Assembly: GCA_014529385.2 (NCBI GenBank)
Contig: CM043957.1
Span: 84,608,381 to 84,672,380 of the forward strand
Direction of reading: 5' to 3'
From: Adiantum capillus-veneris
Lineage: Eukaryota; Streptophyta; Polypodiopsida; Polypodiales; Pteridaceae
Length of the DNA: 64,000 bases
Shown here: positions 20,134-31,706 of the stretch, one piece after another
Layout of the letters: each line of letters starts with the position of its first letter
How positions within the stretch are numbered: the stretch's first letter is position 1
The notes under the pieces: generated by a model
Databases searched by the model: none
Told to the model about the DNA's origin: nothing
Seen by the model: the letters and a program-made list of their open reading frames with translations, nothing else
Translations under genes and position numbers: made by a program

Positions 20134-21560
20134 GCAGACAACTTTGATAAAACCCCTATATACGACTCATATTAGAGAATATGACCCTCCTTTCTACGCT
20201 TATACGATAATCAATGCAGAAAACTATCATACCACTATCTTACATATAAAATGTAGGTCTCACATGATCTAACTGAGTAAAACTAGTCAAAGAGCGTGTA
20301 GCATAGTGATTGGCAACGTACAAAGGAACCACTTCTGTTGATAACTAGATGTATCCTCAATGTGTCTTAATTTGACTTTCAAACTATGTGCCCGTTCAGC
20401 TTGCACTCTAGCTACTCGTCCAATTTGGATTTATATAAATTACTCAAAAATCATGGTTATAAAGTTGTGTTAGGTTCTCTGTGTAAATTTGCATCTATAC
20501 AAGCTCTTTATAGCTTTCATCCCTCAACAAATGAACCATAATCACAAAACAAGCAATTGATACAAAACAATGCTAGTTCTTGCATGTATATTTGTAGCTA
20601 TTGACTCACAAGTTTGAGGGAAGACTCTTTTGGGAAGCCATGATTTTGAAACACAAAAACTTCCTCTTATCCCCCCCCCAAAAAAAATAAAATAAAAATT
20701 TAAATGATATCCCTTCGCTTATTTTTAAGTTTGGGAGATAAATTATTAGGGGCCTTCCCCCTAACTTATACGCTTATGTAACTTGTAAAAAAACCCCCCT
20801 CCCCTGCACTTACGTGGTGCGGTAAGTTTTCCATGGTGAATCCCCCGGGGATGGTGCGTTTGTATTTCAGAAAGGTCTGATGAAAGCTTGGAGCTGTCTG
20901 TACTTATGTACCTGTCTACGAATGCCACAATAGCATTATCTGTGTCATGTTAAGTAGTATTCTTTTCATGGCCGTGAAACGATTAAGGTAAAAGCGAGTT
21001 GTTGTTATTGAATCTGCTCGCACCAAACGTCTACAAAAGGAGTTATTGCTTTCATCGCTATCTTATTTAAGCGGCACTATTTGTTCCAAGACATCAACAA
21101 GTTTTCTCCAACGTTTTTCAACTAAAAAAAATATCACAAAGAAAGTTGGTGGGCCCCTAGTTGTCGAATCATGCGAAAAACCTTTTTTTATTATTTTTCT
21201 TTGTAATCTGACGAGGTTCGAAGCGCTTCGAAGTCTTTGTATCCTAATTGTGACGAGTTCACTGCGTGGTCCGATGGCCGAGATTAAAGCTACGTCACGT
21301 CCCCAAATTTGAGCCCTAGATCCTCCCTGACTAGAGCCGTGCCATATTGTGACGAGGGTCTGTCTCCCTAATGTCATAGTACTTGAATGCACGTGACTTA
21401 TCTATGGACATGAAGGGAATGGCAGTGTCAGCTGGCAAGTCATGAATACCCTAGGGAGCCACGTCGCCGCAGGTGTCATTTGTTCTTAATTTCTCAGCCA
21501 CGTTCATTTAATTTGGTGAGGCTGGAGTAAATAATAAGGCGTTTGTTTTCTGTTGGAGAC
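20134..21560. other. No gene recognised
   Basis: AT-rich sequence with an A-rich tract at 20671-20700 and C-rich tracts near 20755 and 20800. A minus-strand 109-codon frame (21392-21063) has no motif and is not called. It may hold the missing upstream part of the Helentron and the promoter of the P450 copy. Confidence 0.5.
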
Positions 21561-22831
21561 GTGACCGATGGTGTCGCTTGTAGATATGGAGGGCTTGTGG
21601 TGGGATATATGCTGCTAAAGGGGGGCATCAATCTGTGCTGATGATAGTGGCAGCTCTAGCAGTTGCGCTCCTGCTGGCATCTATCGGTGCAAAAAGCCGG
21701 AAACTATCAGCTGGACAGAAATTCCCAAAAGGCCCACCAGCATGGCCAATCCCGGGGCACCTGCCAGCCCTCCTGACAGGGAAGCCAACTCATCAGACCC
21801 TTGCAGATCTCGCCTGTGGGAAACATGGCTATGGCTTCATCATGGGGCTCCATCTGGGATGCCGGCCCACCATTGTACTCTCAGGTAAAGAGGCTGCCAA
21901 GGAGGTGCTTCTCACGCATGACAAGATCTTTGCCAACCGCCCTCATTTCCGACTAGCTGACGATCTCTTCTTTGGCTTCAACAACGCAGTGATTTTGAGC
22001 TCCTACACACCGCGCTTGGTATGGCTGCGCAAAGTTTACACGCAAGAGCTCTTCACAGCCAAGCGGTTGCAGCAGCTTTAGCACATTTGGCAACATGAAG
22101 TAAGGCGCCTGCTGGCAGCATTGCTTCAAGATTCGGGTGGCGGCAGGGAGGCTGTGGATGTAGGGAAATTGGTAGCAGAAAAACGACCGCACGGCTGCTG
22201 CACTCCTCGACACTTGCTGAAGCGGCGCCGGACTTGCCAGAGCTTAGTAACTCTAAGCTAGACACTGTTGGTGTCCCTACTATCGGTGATTTCATTCCCT
22301 GGCTTCGGTTTCTGGATGTGTTACAGGTGCAACGCATGCGAGCCCTCCATCGCCGGTATGATGAAATCATGGATTCCATCATTTCCAAAAGGAGAAAGCT
22401 TATGAAGAACACACCATCTGATGAGCTTCCCCATGACTTTCTACAGATAAATATGAGATGCATCAAATTTTACAGGTCCTTGATTTCAATGAAATTTAAA
22501 TCCATTGTAAAGATGGTATGGTTCCCCTACCACTTTCTGCAGCATGTAGGTTTCGCTAGCTCTCAGAAGATTCAAAGCAACATCTCCTATGGAGGTGGTT
22601 GTGAGTGTTGTTGACGAAGGTTCCTTTAAATGTGAATGCTGAGAAGCATACATGAAGGATGCCTATTATTGCTACTCTTGCCACTGGTTCATTTACCATT
22701 GCTGCCTTTGTTGTTGAAGGTTTGGACTTGATTCTCTTTCTTGGTGTATCATATCAATATTGTCAGCATGCCATAGTGCATGTAGGTGCGTTTGCGCACG
22801 GACACGCACACATGCATGTGCTCGTGCTCTT

Positions 22832-22836
<5 letters not shown>

Positions 22837-22872
<36 letters not shown>
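22837..22872. repeat. (CA)n microsatellite
   Basis: About 18 CA units within the first intron of the P450 pseudogene. Confidence 0.95.
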
Positions 22873-22873
<1 letters not shown>

Positions 22874-22914
22874 CAAGTGGTCTAAATATTATTAGTTGTC
22901 TATCCCCTTAGAGA

Positions 22915-23847
22915 TTCGACTCAACTTCCTTGACCTTCCTATGGTGCTGGTCATTTTTATGAGCCCCATTGTAACAAATGTGCCTTGGGCAGTTGATACA
23001 CATGACCCTTGACTGGCTGCTAATGTGATCTGTGTCCAAATAGTAGTCATCCAAGTGGTAGGAGCAAAGTCTCGTCAAAGTCCAAGCCAAGGTATTGAGC
23101 AAAGCCCTTAGCCACAAGTCTTCCATTGTGCTTCTCAATGGAGCTGTATGCCTTGTACTTCTTCTTGAAGGTCAATATCGCCCTATCCTGTCCGACTCTC
23201 GATGTATGGCATGCGTCCAAGAGTCATGCTGAAGGGCTTCTTCCACTCATGAAGAAGGCTCACTAAGTGCAGCTTGAATATTTTGTGATGTGAGGGCGAA
23301 GTTAAGGAATTGGTTTCCCTCAAAATTACGCTTCTTGATTTTGAGCGGTTTACAGAGCCGTATCAGACTCAAGAGACAAGGCTGTCATGGGCTACATTCA
23401 AGTAGGTATGCCCTTTCCTTGAAGGGGTGCCACTGATGTATCCTCAAGAAACATCGTCAAAATCATCCTCTTAACTAGCATGCTTTGGTGAGTATATTGG
23501 CTGTCGTTTAAGTAAAGCCTATGCGGATGTCCAAGGTGTAGCAAGTGCAGTCGTCGAGCATGGAGTGAGGCGAGTGGCCAATTGTTGCTGAATGACGCAC
23601 ACCAGTGTGCAATCTCCTTGGAGGTGAACTCACCCCTCCTGTTTGTGTGCAGAGTGCCGACCTTGAGATCCTTCTCGTTCTTGACAATAATGTTCCAATT
23701 TTGAAAGCATGCAAAAGCTTTCAAAAGCTTTCGAGTTGAGTTTCGTGAAGAAAACCCAAATGTACTTGTTGAAATCATCCACAAGCACAAACATGTACAA
23801 GGACAAATCAAACGATGGGAGCGACCTATGTCCACACAAGTTCGCAA
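22915..23847 (-). mobile_element. Ty1/copia pol remnant in the P450 intron
   Basis: Minus strand. 23839-23520 encodes a copia integrase core: 'FVLVDDFNKYIWVFF', then 'LHTNRRGEFTSKEIAHWC', where the usual catalytic Asp of TDRGGEF is Asn. 23400-22915 continues with reverse transcriptase start: 'RLVAKGFAQYLGLDFDETLL'. The frames are broken many times and part of pol between them is missing. No LTRs were found, so this is a fragment. Bases 23860-24980 carry no recognised gene; 24820-24850 is (CT)n and 24932-24952 is (GT)n. Confidence 0.8.
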
Positions 23848-24816
23848 ATGAGTGCTAGGGACTTTGAAGCTTGATTTTGTGTTGCTTGCCCAATGTAAGT
23901 GTTGCTGTCGGGTGCAATGGAAGGGTTTAAGGATTTTAACTTAGATCTAGTACTTTGCACAAAGACAAGGCTACTTTATTTCACTTGAAAGACAAACTGA
24001 ACTGAAGAGAGATGACGTTGCATGTCGGGTCCCAACCATCCTCAAGGGTCCCTGTGCTAATTGCTAGAGCAAGAACTTGCTTTGATTCCTTGATACATGA
24101 ATGGCTAAATGTTGAATACTGAATGCTTCATGCCGATGCTGATGTGGTGCAAAAACGTTAAGGCTGATTTGGTGGAAAAACACTGGGATGAATTGATGCA
24201 TAAACAGTGGGCTGGATTGATGCAATCTTCAAATGCTAGGATACTAAGGTGTTGTGGCACTAGATCTGCTACCACTGATGGGACTTATTTGCTAAAGGCA
24301 AGCAGGAGGAGAGCGATTGCTGGCTTCTTGTAGGTGAGGGATTGATTTGTTGCCCAACGCCAAGGTATTGCCAGAACCACAAATGTATCCTACGGTATGT
24401 TGTCTGCAGTAGTATGTATAGTAATCCTACCAGTAGTAGTAGGGGATACCGGCTGGGGTAAATTGAAAAAACAAAGAGAATCAAGGGAGATGTGATCAGT
24501 GTGCCACACGGCAGGCAAACGTGAGCAACGGCAAGTCGGCAGGCAGAAGCACAAGAAGTTTTGGACAAATTCTCACAATATTTCTCACATTGTGATTTAC
24601 CCTGCCCCCAATCGTACCTAGCTAGGTATGCGGCGCCTCCCTCACAGAAGCTCATGATGTTATGCATTGTATGAAAAACACTTAGAAAGACTCCGTTTTC
24701 CTACATGAGAAAATTTCTAAATCTTCTTGTGAAGAGAAGGGTGGGTGCGGAGGCTGAGAGTGGCGGTCATACGAGAAGGGGGACAGGGGAGGCAGGTGGA
24801 CGGACGCAGAGAAGGA

Positions 24817-24851
<35 letters not shown>

Positions 24852-25680
24852 CCCACATGTAGTGAAGGCAGTAGCTGTGTCTCCAGATGCCTCGTTTTGT
24901 AACAGATAATTGCTCTTTTTAATTTGGGGCTTGTGTGTGTGTGTGTGTGTGTTTAACCCCTTTCTCTAAGAAATGTCTAATGTGTTGTCTATATGTAGTT
25001 TTATTGAAAGAAACAGCTGAAGATCCTCAGGAACGCCTCAGTGTGCAAGAGGTTAAAGGCATGATTGCTGTAAGTGTAATGGTTAATTGCGTCTTCAAGG
25101 ACCTTATGTAATTGAGTGTGGATAGCAGCTGAAGATATATATTGATGGCAATTTTGGGTGATTTCAGGACATGTTTGGAGGAGGGATACACACATCAGCA
25201 GCAACAATAGAGTGGGGGATGACGGAGCTGCTACGGAAGCGAGTGTGCATGCGGAAGCTGCAAGAGGAGGTGGATGGAGTGATGAAGGGGAAGGAGGGGC
25301 AGCGGGTGATGGACTAGGAGGCGGCGACGATGCCTTATCTGGAGAAGGTAGTGAAAGAGATATTACAATTGCATCCGGTAATACCCATGTTACCACCGCG
25401 GATGAGCACCCAGGACTGTAAGGTGGGCGAGTACAGTATACCGAAGGGGACGCAGGCATTTGTGAATGTGTGGGCCATTGCCAGGGACCCTGCCTTGTGG
25501 GGGGACACAGCACAGGAGTTTATGCCAGAGAGGTTTGATGAGAAGCAGGTCGAGTTGAGTGGCGGCCAGCACTTTGAGCTGCTGCCTTTCGGCTCTGGTC
25601 GCCGCATTTGCCTGGGCCTCTGCCTTGGCCTTTCCATCGTGCATGTCACTATCGCTAACCTCGTGCATGCTTATGACTGA

Positions 25681-26171
25681 GTCCCCCTCCTTCCGCCCTC
25701 CTTGCAGCCTCCTCCCTCGATCTCTCTGAAAACCCCGCTGCAATAACTAATACCAAGGCCACTCCCTTGCTCGCTATTCCTACACCTCGCCACCCCCCTC
25801 CATCCCTCGTCAGCCTCATCTCAGCTGCCTAATCAAATGCTCTGTCTGCAAGCTAATTAATCTCTCTTTGTCAGTATAGTACTATGTACTATGGGTGCTT
25901 TCTCATCATCCGGTAATCATATCAGTAAGAAGTCTTCATGCACTTTCTCATCATCCCGTTCATATCGATCTCCTTTCCACATGTTGGGTGTGGCTGGCAT
26001 ATCTGGCGGCTCTCTATTCAGTGCTATGCATGGTCCAGACCAGTTCGAGAGAGAGAGAGAGAGAGAGAGAGAGGAAGAAGAAGAAGACGACGAGGGACGA
26101 GTCTTGAACTCGAGGCTTATTCCGGAATCGGCAGCTCTCTATCCAGTGCTATGCATGGTCTAGACCAGTCG

Positions 26172-26206
<35 letters not shown>

Positions 26207-26890
26207 CTGAAAAAGCAAGGGACGAGTTTTGAACACAAGATTTAATGCGTCAAAGGGAATTGGGATAACCAACACACATACTCACACACGGATGATATGC
26301 ATGTTTAATTAAGGTCGATTCGGAGAGAATATGTTGTACGTGTAATAGAATAAATTAAGAAACGTACTAAATAAGAATCATGTGCAACAATAAATTAAAG
26401 CTATCACAAAAACAAGAGAGATGAGTGAGCTTTGTTCGCCACCGAACAATATCAAGCTTCACACACAATAATAGATACGTTGTTGAAGCTTCCAATATCA
26501 AAATTGACCCAAGATTTTGAAGATGAAAAATAAGAGAAGTGATTGAGACTTGTCGCAACAGTACCACTCAATTATTTATATAAAGGTTTGGTGTTTAAGG
26601 AACTTTGGACCTTTAAATGATATTTCTCCCTAAGTTACGGAGAGAATCTACTAACACAATATGGCGTTGGGGTTTCTTGGGCCACGTGTCGTGCACTGCG
26701 AGCTGAAGGCTTGCGACAAGGAAAAAGGGCGCTGGGCCACGACGGCTCTGCCAGTTCACACAGCGGCTCTGCAGGGCTTGGTACATGTGACGGCCGCCTT
26801 GCAGCAGTAGGACCCCACCCTCGCATTGGCTTCATGAAGTACAAACGAGAAAGAGAGAGTCCTCAGACTACTTGGACGTGAAGTACAAAC

Positions 26891-26921
<31 letters not shown>

Positions 26922-27334
26922 ATAGAGAGAGAGAGACAGAGAAGAAGAAGGAGTGCGTACATCTCCTGCATGGTATTTTCCTGCTCTCTCTCGCAGTCCT
27001 CAGAGAAATGCCTCTCCTCTCTCTCTCTCTCTCTCCCTCTCTCGCCCTGAGCCTGCCGTCAACTTACATCCTGCAAGGTATTCTCCTGCTCTCTCTCTCG
27101 CAGTCCTCAGAGCAACACTTCAATTGCAATCATCTACTTCGAGCTCCGTTCGAAGTGCACTATGGGGATTGGCTATTGTCAGACTTCATCTGGTGCGAGC
27201 TGCGAGCTGGGAACTTGGGAAGGCTAAAATCCAAAGCAAACCTCGCAAAGTGTTAAAAGGGGTTTGGGTTTCGGGCTCCACCTCAGCGCATGGAGCAACA
27301 TTCCCCCTCCCCCCCCCCCCCACCCCCCCCCCTC

Positions 27335-27384
<50 letters not shown>

Positions 27385-28020
27385 TCCTCCAGCTCACCTG
27401 CTTTGAATGGTCACTAATCTGAACCTTCGCTGAGCTTTCCGAAGACATGAAAGTGAACCTGAGATGCAAGGATCGAGGCATGGTGGAAGCAGGCGATCTT
27501 ATTATCGCTATTCCTGATATAGCTCCATCAAGCCAATCATACATGCTCTGATCTATACAGGTGTGGAGGATCCCATGAGTTTAATATCTCAGCTTTGTAG
27601 GCCGTGTTGCTATAAATGAGAGTGTAGTCGACGCTTTGAATGTTGTCTTCTCAAAATCAAAATATGCTAAGTGGACATCATTTAGGCAAAGCTTCATGAT
27701 AGCAGTCTTTGGAACGACCCATTTTCTCAGTTTGAAACAGTTTTGTTATTATGCCTTGCAATTTTCTTCTGCTGATAATACCGAGCTGTGTCAACTGTCC
27801 AATAAAGCTTCTTTCTTTATTGATGTGCACATATTGAGTTGCATCTGTAAATGTGCACATATTGAGTTGCATCTGTAAATGTTATTTAGTGCACATACAT
27901 GAGAAGATTTTTGACTTTGTGAGGGGAAAAAGGGTTTTAAGAGTAGGTGGGTTATCTTGCTTTGCTCTTGAGTAAGAGATCTTGAGTTCAAGACTCGATA
28001 GATCTATGAGTTCTCTTGGG
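25681..28020. other. Gene-poor stretch with microsatellites
   Basis: (GA)n at 26047-26082 and 26176-26201 sits in two copies of a local repeat ('CAGTGCTATGCATGGTC' at 26020 and 26142). (GA)n at 26889-26938, (CT)n at 27014-27046, poly-C at 27303-27332 and (CT)n at 27343-27380 follow. 'TCTCGCAGTCCTCAGAG' is duplicated at 26989 and 27098. No convincing protein was found. Confidence 0.6.
27824..27879. repeat. 28-bp perfect tandem duplication
   Basis: TGTGCACATATTGAGTTGCA plus TCTGTAAA, twice in succession (27824-27851, 27852-27879). Confidence 0.95.
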
Positions 28021-28025
28021 ATTGT

Positions 28026-28028
<3 letters not shown>

Positions 28029-28074
<46 letters not shown>
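28029..28074. repeat. (GA)n microsatellite
   Basis: About 23 GA units, directly beyond the end of the carboxypeptidase fragment. Confidence 0.95.
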
Positions 28075-28076
<2 letters not shown>

Positions 28077-28095
28077 ATGGCATCTATGGCGGCAC

Positions 28096-28440
28096 TGCAA
28101 AACTACGTTGGAGTTTATATCATCTAATTCTAATGATGAGAAGGGGGAGTATGCATGGAAGGTGGGGATGGAATCATGGTCTGCCTGTGTATGCTCGATT
28201 GAGCCCTGCAAAAGGGCAGTGTAAAGGGAGGTGTCGTTGGGCAGGGAGATGGAGAGGGAGCGAGATAGGGGGTAGGAGAGCAGGAGCTGGTAATCGGCGA
28301 AGTGGGCATCGAAGCCATACTACTGAAAGGCGGAGAGGACATACGAGGCGGTGGTGTAGAGGTTGTGTGCAAAGCCAGCCACATGGGGATGGCGCGTGAG
28401 GTGAAAGAGGTGGTGGGCGATGGTAATGCTACCCTTTGAT
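28096..28440 (-). pseudogene. Glutamate carboxypeptidase (AMP1-like) N-terminal fragment
   Basis: Minus-strand translation gives 'HHLFHLTRHPHVAGFAHN', 'YVLSAFQ*YGFDAHFADYQ', 'LLLSYPLSRSLSISLP' and 'DSIPTFHAYSP'. This order (RxPHVAG, YVL, a YxVLLSYP(L)SRSL box, PTFHAYSxSG) matches the N-terminal luminal part of plant M28 glutamate carboxypeptidases such as AMP1. One TAG lies within it. The metal-binding catalytic region is absent from the window, so this is a truncated copy. The identification is from remembered family sequence, not a search. Confidence 0.65.
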
Positions 28441-28980
28441 TAGTGCAATCTCTTTTGGCTCTGTCTAAGAAGAGCTAATTCCTCCAAAGCAAACCATCTC
28501 TGACACTCTCATGGCCTGTTTAACCATTTCTGAGAAAGATAGGTTGGACCAAACCCTTTTTAATGCTTTTCATCTGCAAGTAGTGGAGGAGGGGAGCCCT
28601 GCCACCTGCCTTTCTCTCATAGTAGTTCTCTATGCTGCATTTGTCTCAAATTTGCTGTGTCTGGTTACAACTTGACAAAACAAGCCTTTAATATTAATAA
28701 TCTTCTTTGTAGGGAAGGTTTGCAACCAAATTACTGTGTCCAAGGTAAGGAAACACATGTGACCAACAACAATGAGAGTCACATTGTCCAAAAGATTAGA
28801 TGGCAGCTAAGCATTTCTGCATCAAAATACATAAATCCCTGCTCACTTGTCTACTAACATACTATGGCGGAGAGGGGTGCACTTTACACGTGGTGCAAAC
28901 TGCGGCGTTCCAAAAGAGGGAGAGAGAAAGAGAGAGAGAGGTGCCCTCAGGCACGAGTGTGCTCTGCATCAACACTATGT

Positions 28981-28981
28981 A

Positions 28982-29050
<69 letters not shown>
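28981..29050. repeat. (TG)n-(GA)n microsatellite
   Basis: About 20 bp of TG then about 48 bp of GA. Bases 28441-28980 upstream carry no recognised gene. Confidence 0.95.
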
Positions 29051-29053
<3 letters not shown>

Positions 29054-29406
29054 CAAAGTTCAACGGTTGCGTGCTCTTTTGTCACTACGTCGGAGCCTCT
29101 GCACCATCTTCCTCGCTATCAATGTTGCTGCTTGCCCACCCCACATGGAGAAGGTCACCCCCTCTTTCCCTATGCCACCATGGTACAGCTCATCAACCCC
29201 ACCCAAAAAACTCCTCGCTTTCTTAACAGCTCTAATGCGGATGTCTCCTCTTCTATCCGAGCTCATGCCTCCAATAGCTCCCTTCTCTCCTCGCAGGATC
29301 ATCAAAGCTCATCTCTCCGACAATGAAAAATCCTCCTCCCTCATCGGCAAAGCTCATCTCTCCGACAACGATACCCGCCCTCCCTCCACCAAACTTCACA
29401 GCTGCA

Positions 29407-29736
29407 ATGGAGAGCTCAGATGAAGGAGTGGGGTACTTTGAATTGATGATCAAGGTGTGCTTCAAGGTAGTTTATTCCAAGTTTCCAGATGGCAGCTTGA
29501 TGTCTCAGCATTTGGATTCATTTGAAGTGGGGGTAGGTGCTGTGGATGTGAAGGGACCATTGGGACACATTGATGAATACATGGGGAGTGTGCAATACCA
29601 TATTGAAGGGAAACCCTCCTATATGAGGAAATGTGCAATGGTGGCAGGAGCGATAGGCATTGCGAACAGAACGGAGGAGGATAAAATGTTGAGGAAGGAG
29701 CTAGATGAGTGGGCAGTTATGCACAAAAGATTGTAA
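29407..29736 (+). pseudogene. Nitrate reductase FAD/NADH-domain fragment
   Basis: About 109 codons. 'FELMIKVCFKVVYSKFPDGS' with 'LMSQHLDSFEVG', 'VDVKGPLGHI', 'GKPSYMRKCAMVAGAIGI' and 'ANRTEEDKMLRKELDEWA' follow the cytochrome-b5-reductase-like part of plant nitrate reductase in order. About 30 residues of the NADH-binding region are missing between 'AIGI' and 'ANRTEED', without a break of frame. The molybdopterin and heme domains are absent. The frame continues upstream to 29323 with unrelated proline-rich sequence. It is a gene piece, not a functional enzyme. Its first codons recur, diverged, at 30694 and 32052 (MSSDQEVG...). Confidence 0.8.
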
Positions 29737-29859
29737 TAAGTTGTCTATACTATACAGTGCAAGGGATTACTTCATTATTGTCAAGCATGTAAGGCATGCC
29801 CACCTATATGTAGTTCCGATCCCTCTCCTTCCTCAGCTTATCTGTGTGAGTGCAATGCG

Positions 29860-30348
29860 ATGGCTAGCAGAGTTGTTGACATGAAGGAGTACCCCAATTC
29901 ACAGCTGGCCTCAAATCCTCAGACATTAAGGTGATTGTGGAGAGTGGAAATCTGTTGCTACTCTCATGGGAGCGGAAGGACGAGGAGCAACCAGCAGATG
30001 TGAAGGTGAAGTACTTATTGCTGGAGCGGAAAACTCTCAAATACATGAGGAAATTCAATTTTCCAAGTAATGCAAATGTGGAGAACATCTCAGATGCATG
30101 CCCGCTCTCAAGGGAGTGGAAGGAGGAGGAGGAAGCAGCAGATGTGAAGGTGAAGTACTTATCGATGAAGCGGAGAACTCTCAAATTCATGAGGAAATTC
30201 ACTTTGCCAGGTGATGCAAATGTGGAGAACATCTCAGTTGTGTGCCAGGATGGAGTCCTCACAATGATGACTGCCCCTAAAATCCTTGATGACTGCCCCT
30301 AAAATCCTTCCACCTGCTCCACGAGTCATTTCTATCAGTGTCAAGTAG
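29860..30348 (+). pseudogene. Class II small heat-shock protein pseudogene A
   Basis: ATG at 29860 gives 'MASRVVDMKEYPNS', then a deletion shifts the frame into 'GLKSSDIKVIVESGNLLLLS'. The alpha-crystallin segment 'VKVKYLLLERKTLKYMRKFN' is followed by a second copy, 'VKVKYLSMKRRTLKFMRKFT', so part of the domain is duplicated (about 29995-30090 and 30120-30230). 'NVENISVVCQDGVLTM' and a PPAPRVxxISVK-type end follow after a 22-bp duplication near 30266-30309. 'EYPNSY' and 'ISAVCQDGVLTVTV' are hallmarks of cytosolic class II plant sHSPs. The duplications and frameshifts make it non-functional. Confidence 0.85.
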
Positions 30349-31243
30349 TAGTTGTCTGACGGCCTCCTTTTATCAGCTTAAAACACCTAGAAGATGGCGT
30401 TTGTCTAGGCCTTTCAACTTTGTGGGTTCCTTTCACCAATGTTGCCTGGGCTGTTTTCAACTGATGCAAAGCGAGGGTGTCTCTCTAGATGCAACATTGT
30501 CTGATGGAGTGCATTGATTGGCAAATATGTCCAGCAGGGTCAGGTCAAGAAGAGAGTTGTTTTCAGATGATGCAAAGCGAGGTGTCTCTCTAGATGCAAT
30601 GGAACATTTGCCAATGGGATCCTAGGACGTAGCTACATTCATGTGCGGACCACCTCCGTTAATTCAGTTTGCATGCTTGCCCAATCTCGACAAGATGAGC
30701 TCAGATCAAGAGGTGGGGTGCTCTGAACTGCTGATCAATGTGTAATATAGTGAAAAAAGCTCCAGAGAATTGGAAGTATAGGGTTGGATTTATAACAGAG
30801 AGCATTTTGAGGGAACATTTACCAATGGGATTGCCGGACGTAGCTGCATTCATGTGCTGACCACCTCCGATGATTAAGTTTGCATGCTTACCCAATCTCG
30901 ACAAGAATGTTATGACAAGAGCCGATGCTATTAGTTTTGAGAATTTTTTTTGCCAAATTTCTAGACGATAGATTGGGGCTTCCAGATTCTTGACTTGCAA
31001 TTTGAAGAGCTCTAGATTATAATAGAGACTGTGTATGTGGCATACGCTCATGTGGACCTTGCAATTATAGCCATGTGTGATGATATGGTCTCTTACAGTG
31101 TATGCACAAAAGACTGCAATAAGTTGTCTATACTAGACAGTGCAAGGGAATTACTTCATTATTGTCAAGCACGTGAGGCATGGCCGCCTATATGTAGTTC
31201 CGATCCCTCTCCTGCCCGAGCTTACCTACGCGAGCGCAATGTG

Positions 31244-31706
31244 ATGGCTAGCATAGCTGTTGACATGAATGAGTACCCCAATTCATAGCTGGCCTCAAAT
31301 CCTCATACATTAGGGTGACTGTGGAGAGTGAAAATGTGTTGCTGCTCTCATGCGAGCAGAAGGATGAGGAGGAACCAGCTGATGTGAAGGTGAAGTACTT
31401 ATTGCTGGAGCAAAGAACTCTCAAATACATGAGGAAATGCAATTTGCCAAGTAATGAAAAGGTGGATAACATCTGAGGTGCATGTTTGCTCTCAAGGGAG
31501 CGGAAGGAGGAGGAAGAAGCAGCAGATGTGAAGGTGAAGTACTTATCGATGGAGCGGAAAACTCTCAAATTCATGAGGAAATTCACTTTGCTAGCGATGC
31601 AAATGTGGAGAACATCTCAAATGTGTGCCAGGATGGAGTCCTCAGGATGACTGTCCCTAAAATCCCTCCACCTGCTTCAGGAGTCATCTTTATTAATGTC
31701 AAGTAG
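31244..31706 (+). pseudogene. Class II small heat-shock protein pseudogene B
   Basis: Second copy within the duplicated unit. MASIAVDMNEYPNS then TAG. It carries the same internal duplication of the 'VKVKYL..ERxTLKxMRKF' segment as copy A, so that event came before the unit duplication. It lacks the 22-bp duplication near the end and keeps 'GVLRMTVPKIPPPASGVIFI' before the stop at 31704-31706. Several frameshifts remain. Confidence 0.85.

Larger units (their letters stand above)
21635..25680 (+). pseudogene. Cytochrome P450 (A-type, CYP71 clan) pseudogene, three exons
   Basis: Exon 1 (21635 to ~22446) has an N-terminal anchor (MLMIVAALAVALLLASIGA), a proline hinge 'PPAWPIPGHLPAL', 'SGKEAAKEVLLTHDKIFANRP' and 'LRKVYTQELFTAKRL'. 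It breaks at TAG 22079, has a frameshift near 22170, and resumes at 22234 ('IGDFIPWLRFLDV'). The expected donor after DFLQ reads CAGATAAAT. Exon 2 (24999-25069, ATGTAG/TT to GCT/GTAAGT) encodes 'KETAEDPQERLSVQEVKGM'. Exon 3 (25168-25680) has the I-helix 'DMFGGGIHTSAAT', a stop TAG at 25315, 'KEILQLHP' where ExxR has become ExxQ, 'FMPERFD' and the heme loop 'PFGSGRRICLG' (25585-25617). Intron 1 is about 2.55 kb and holds copia remains. The subfamily cannot be named. Confidence 0.9.

Noticed and set aside
21063-21392. Minus-strand 109-codon frame upstream of the P450 copy
   Set aside because: No recognisable motif, and the opposite strand is equally open over most of it.
27444-27878. Possible SET-domain-like piece ('GDLIIAIPDIAPSSQSYM')
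   Set aside because: Only a short phrase resembles the start of a plant SET protein; stops follow and no further motif is present.
28800-29056. Frames made of RERERE or SLSLSL around the microsatellites
   Set aside because: They are translations of (GA)n and (CT)n runs, as are similar frames near 5522, 7809, 25891, 27224, 33035, 61423, 62435 and 62563.
29744-29790. TCTATACTATACAG as a Helitron 5' end partnering 63207
   Set aside because: The base before it is G rather than A, the same string is duplicated at 31129 as part of the 1-kb unit, and the span would cross two independently dated insertions.
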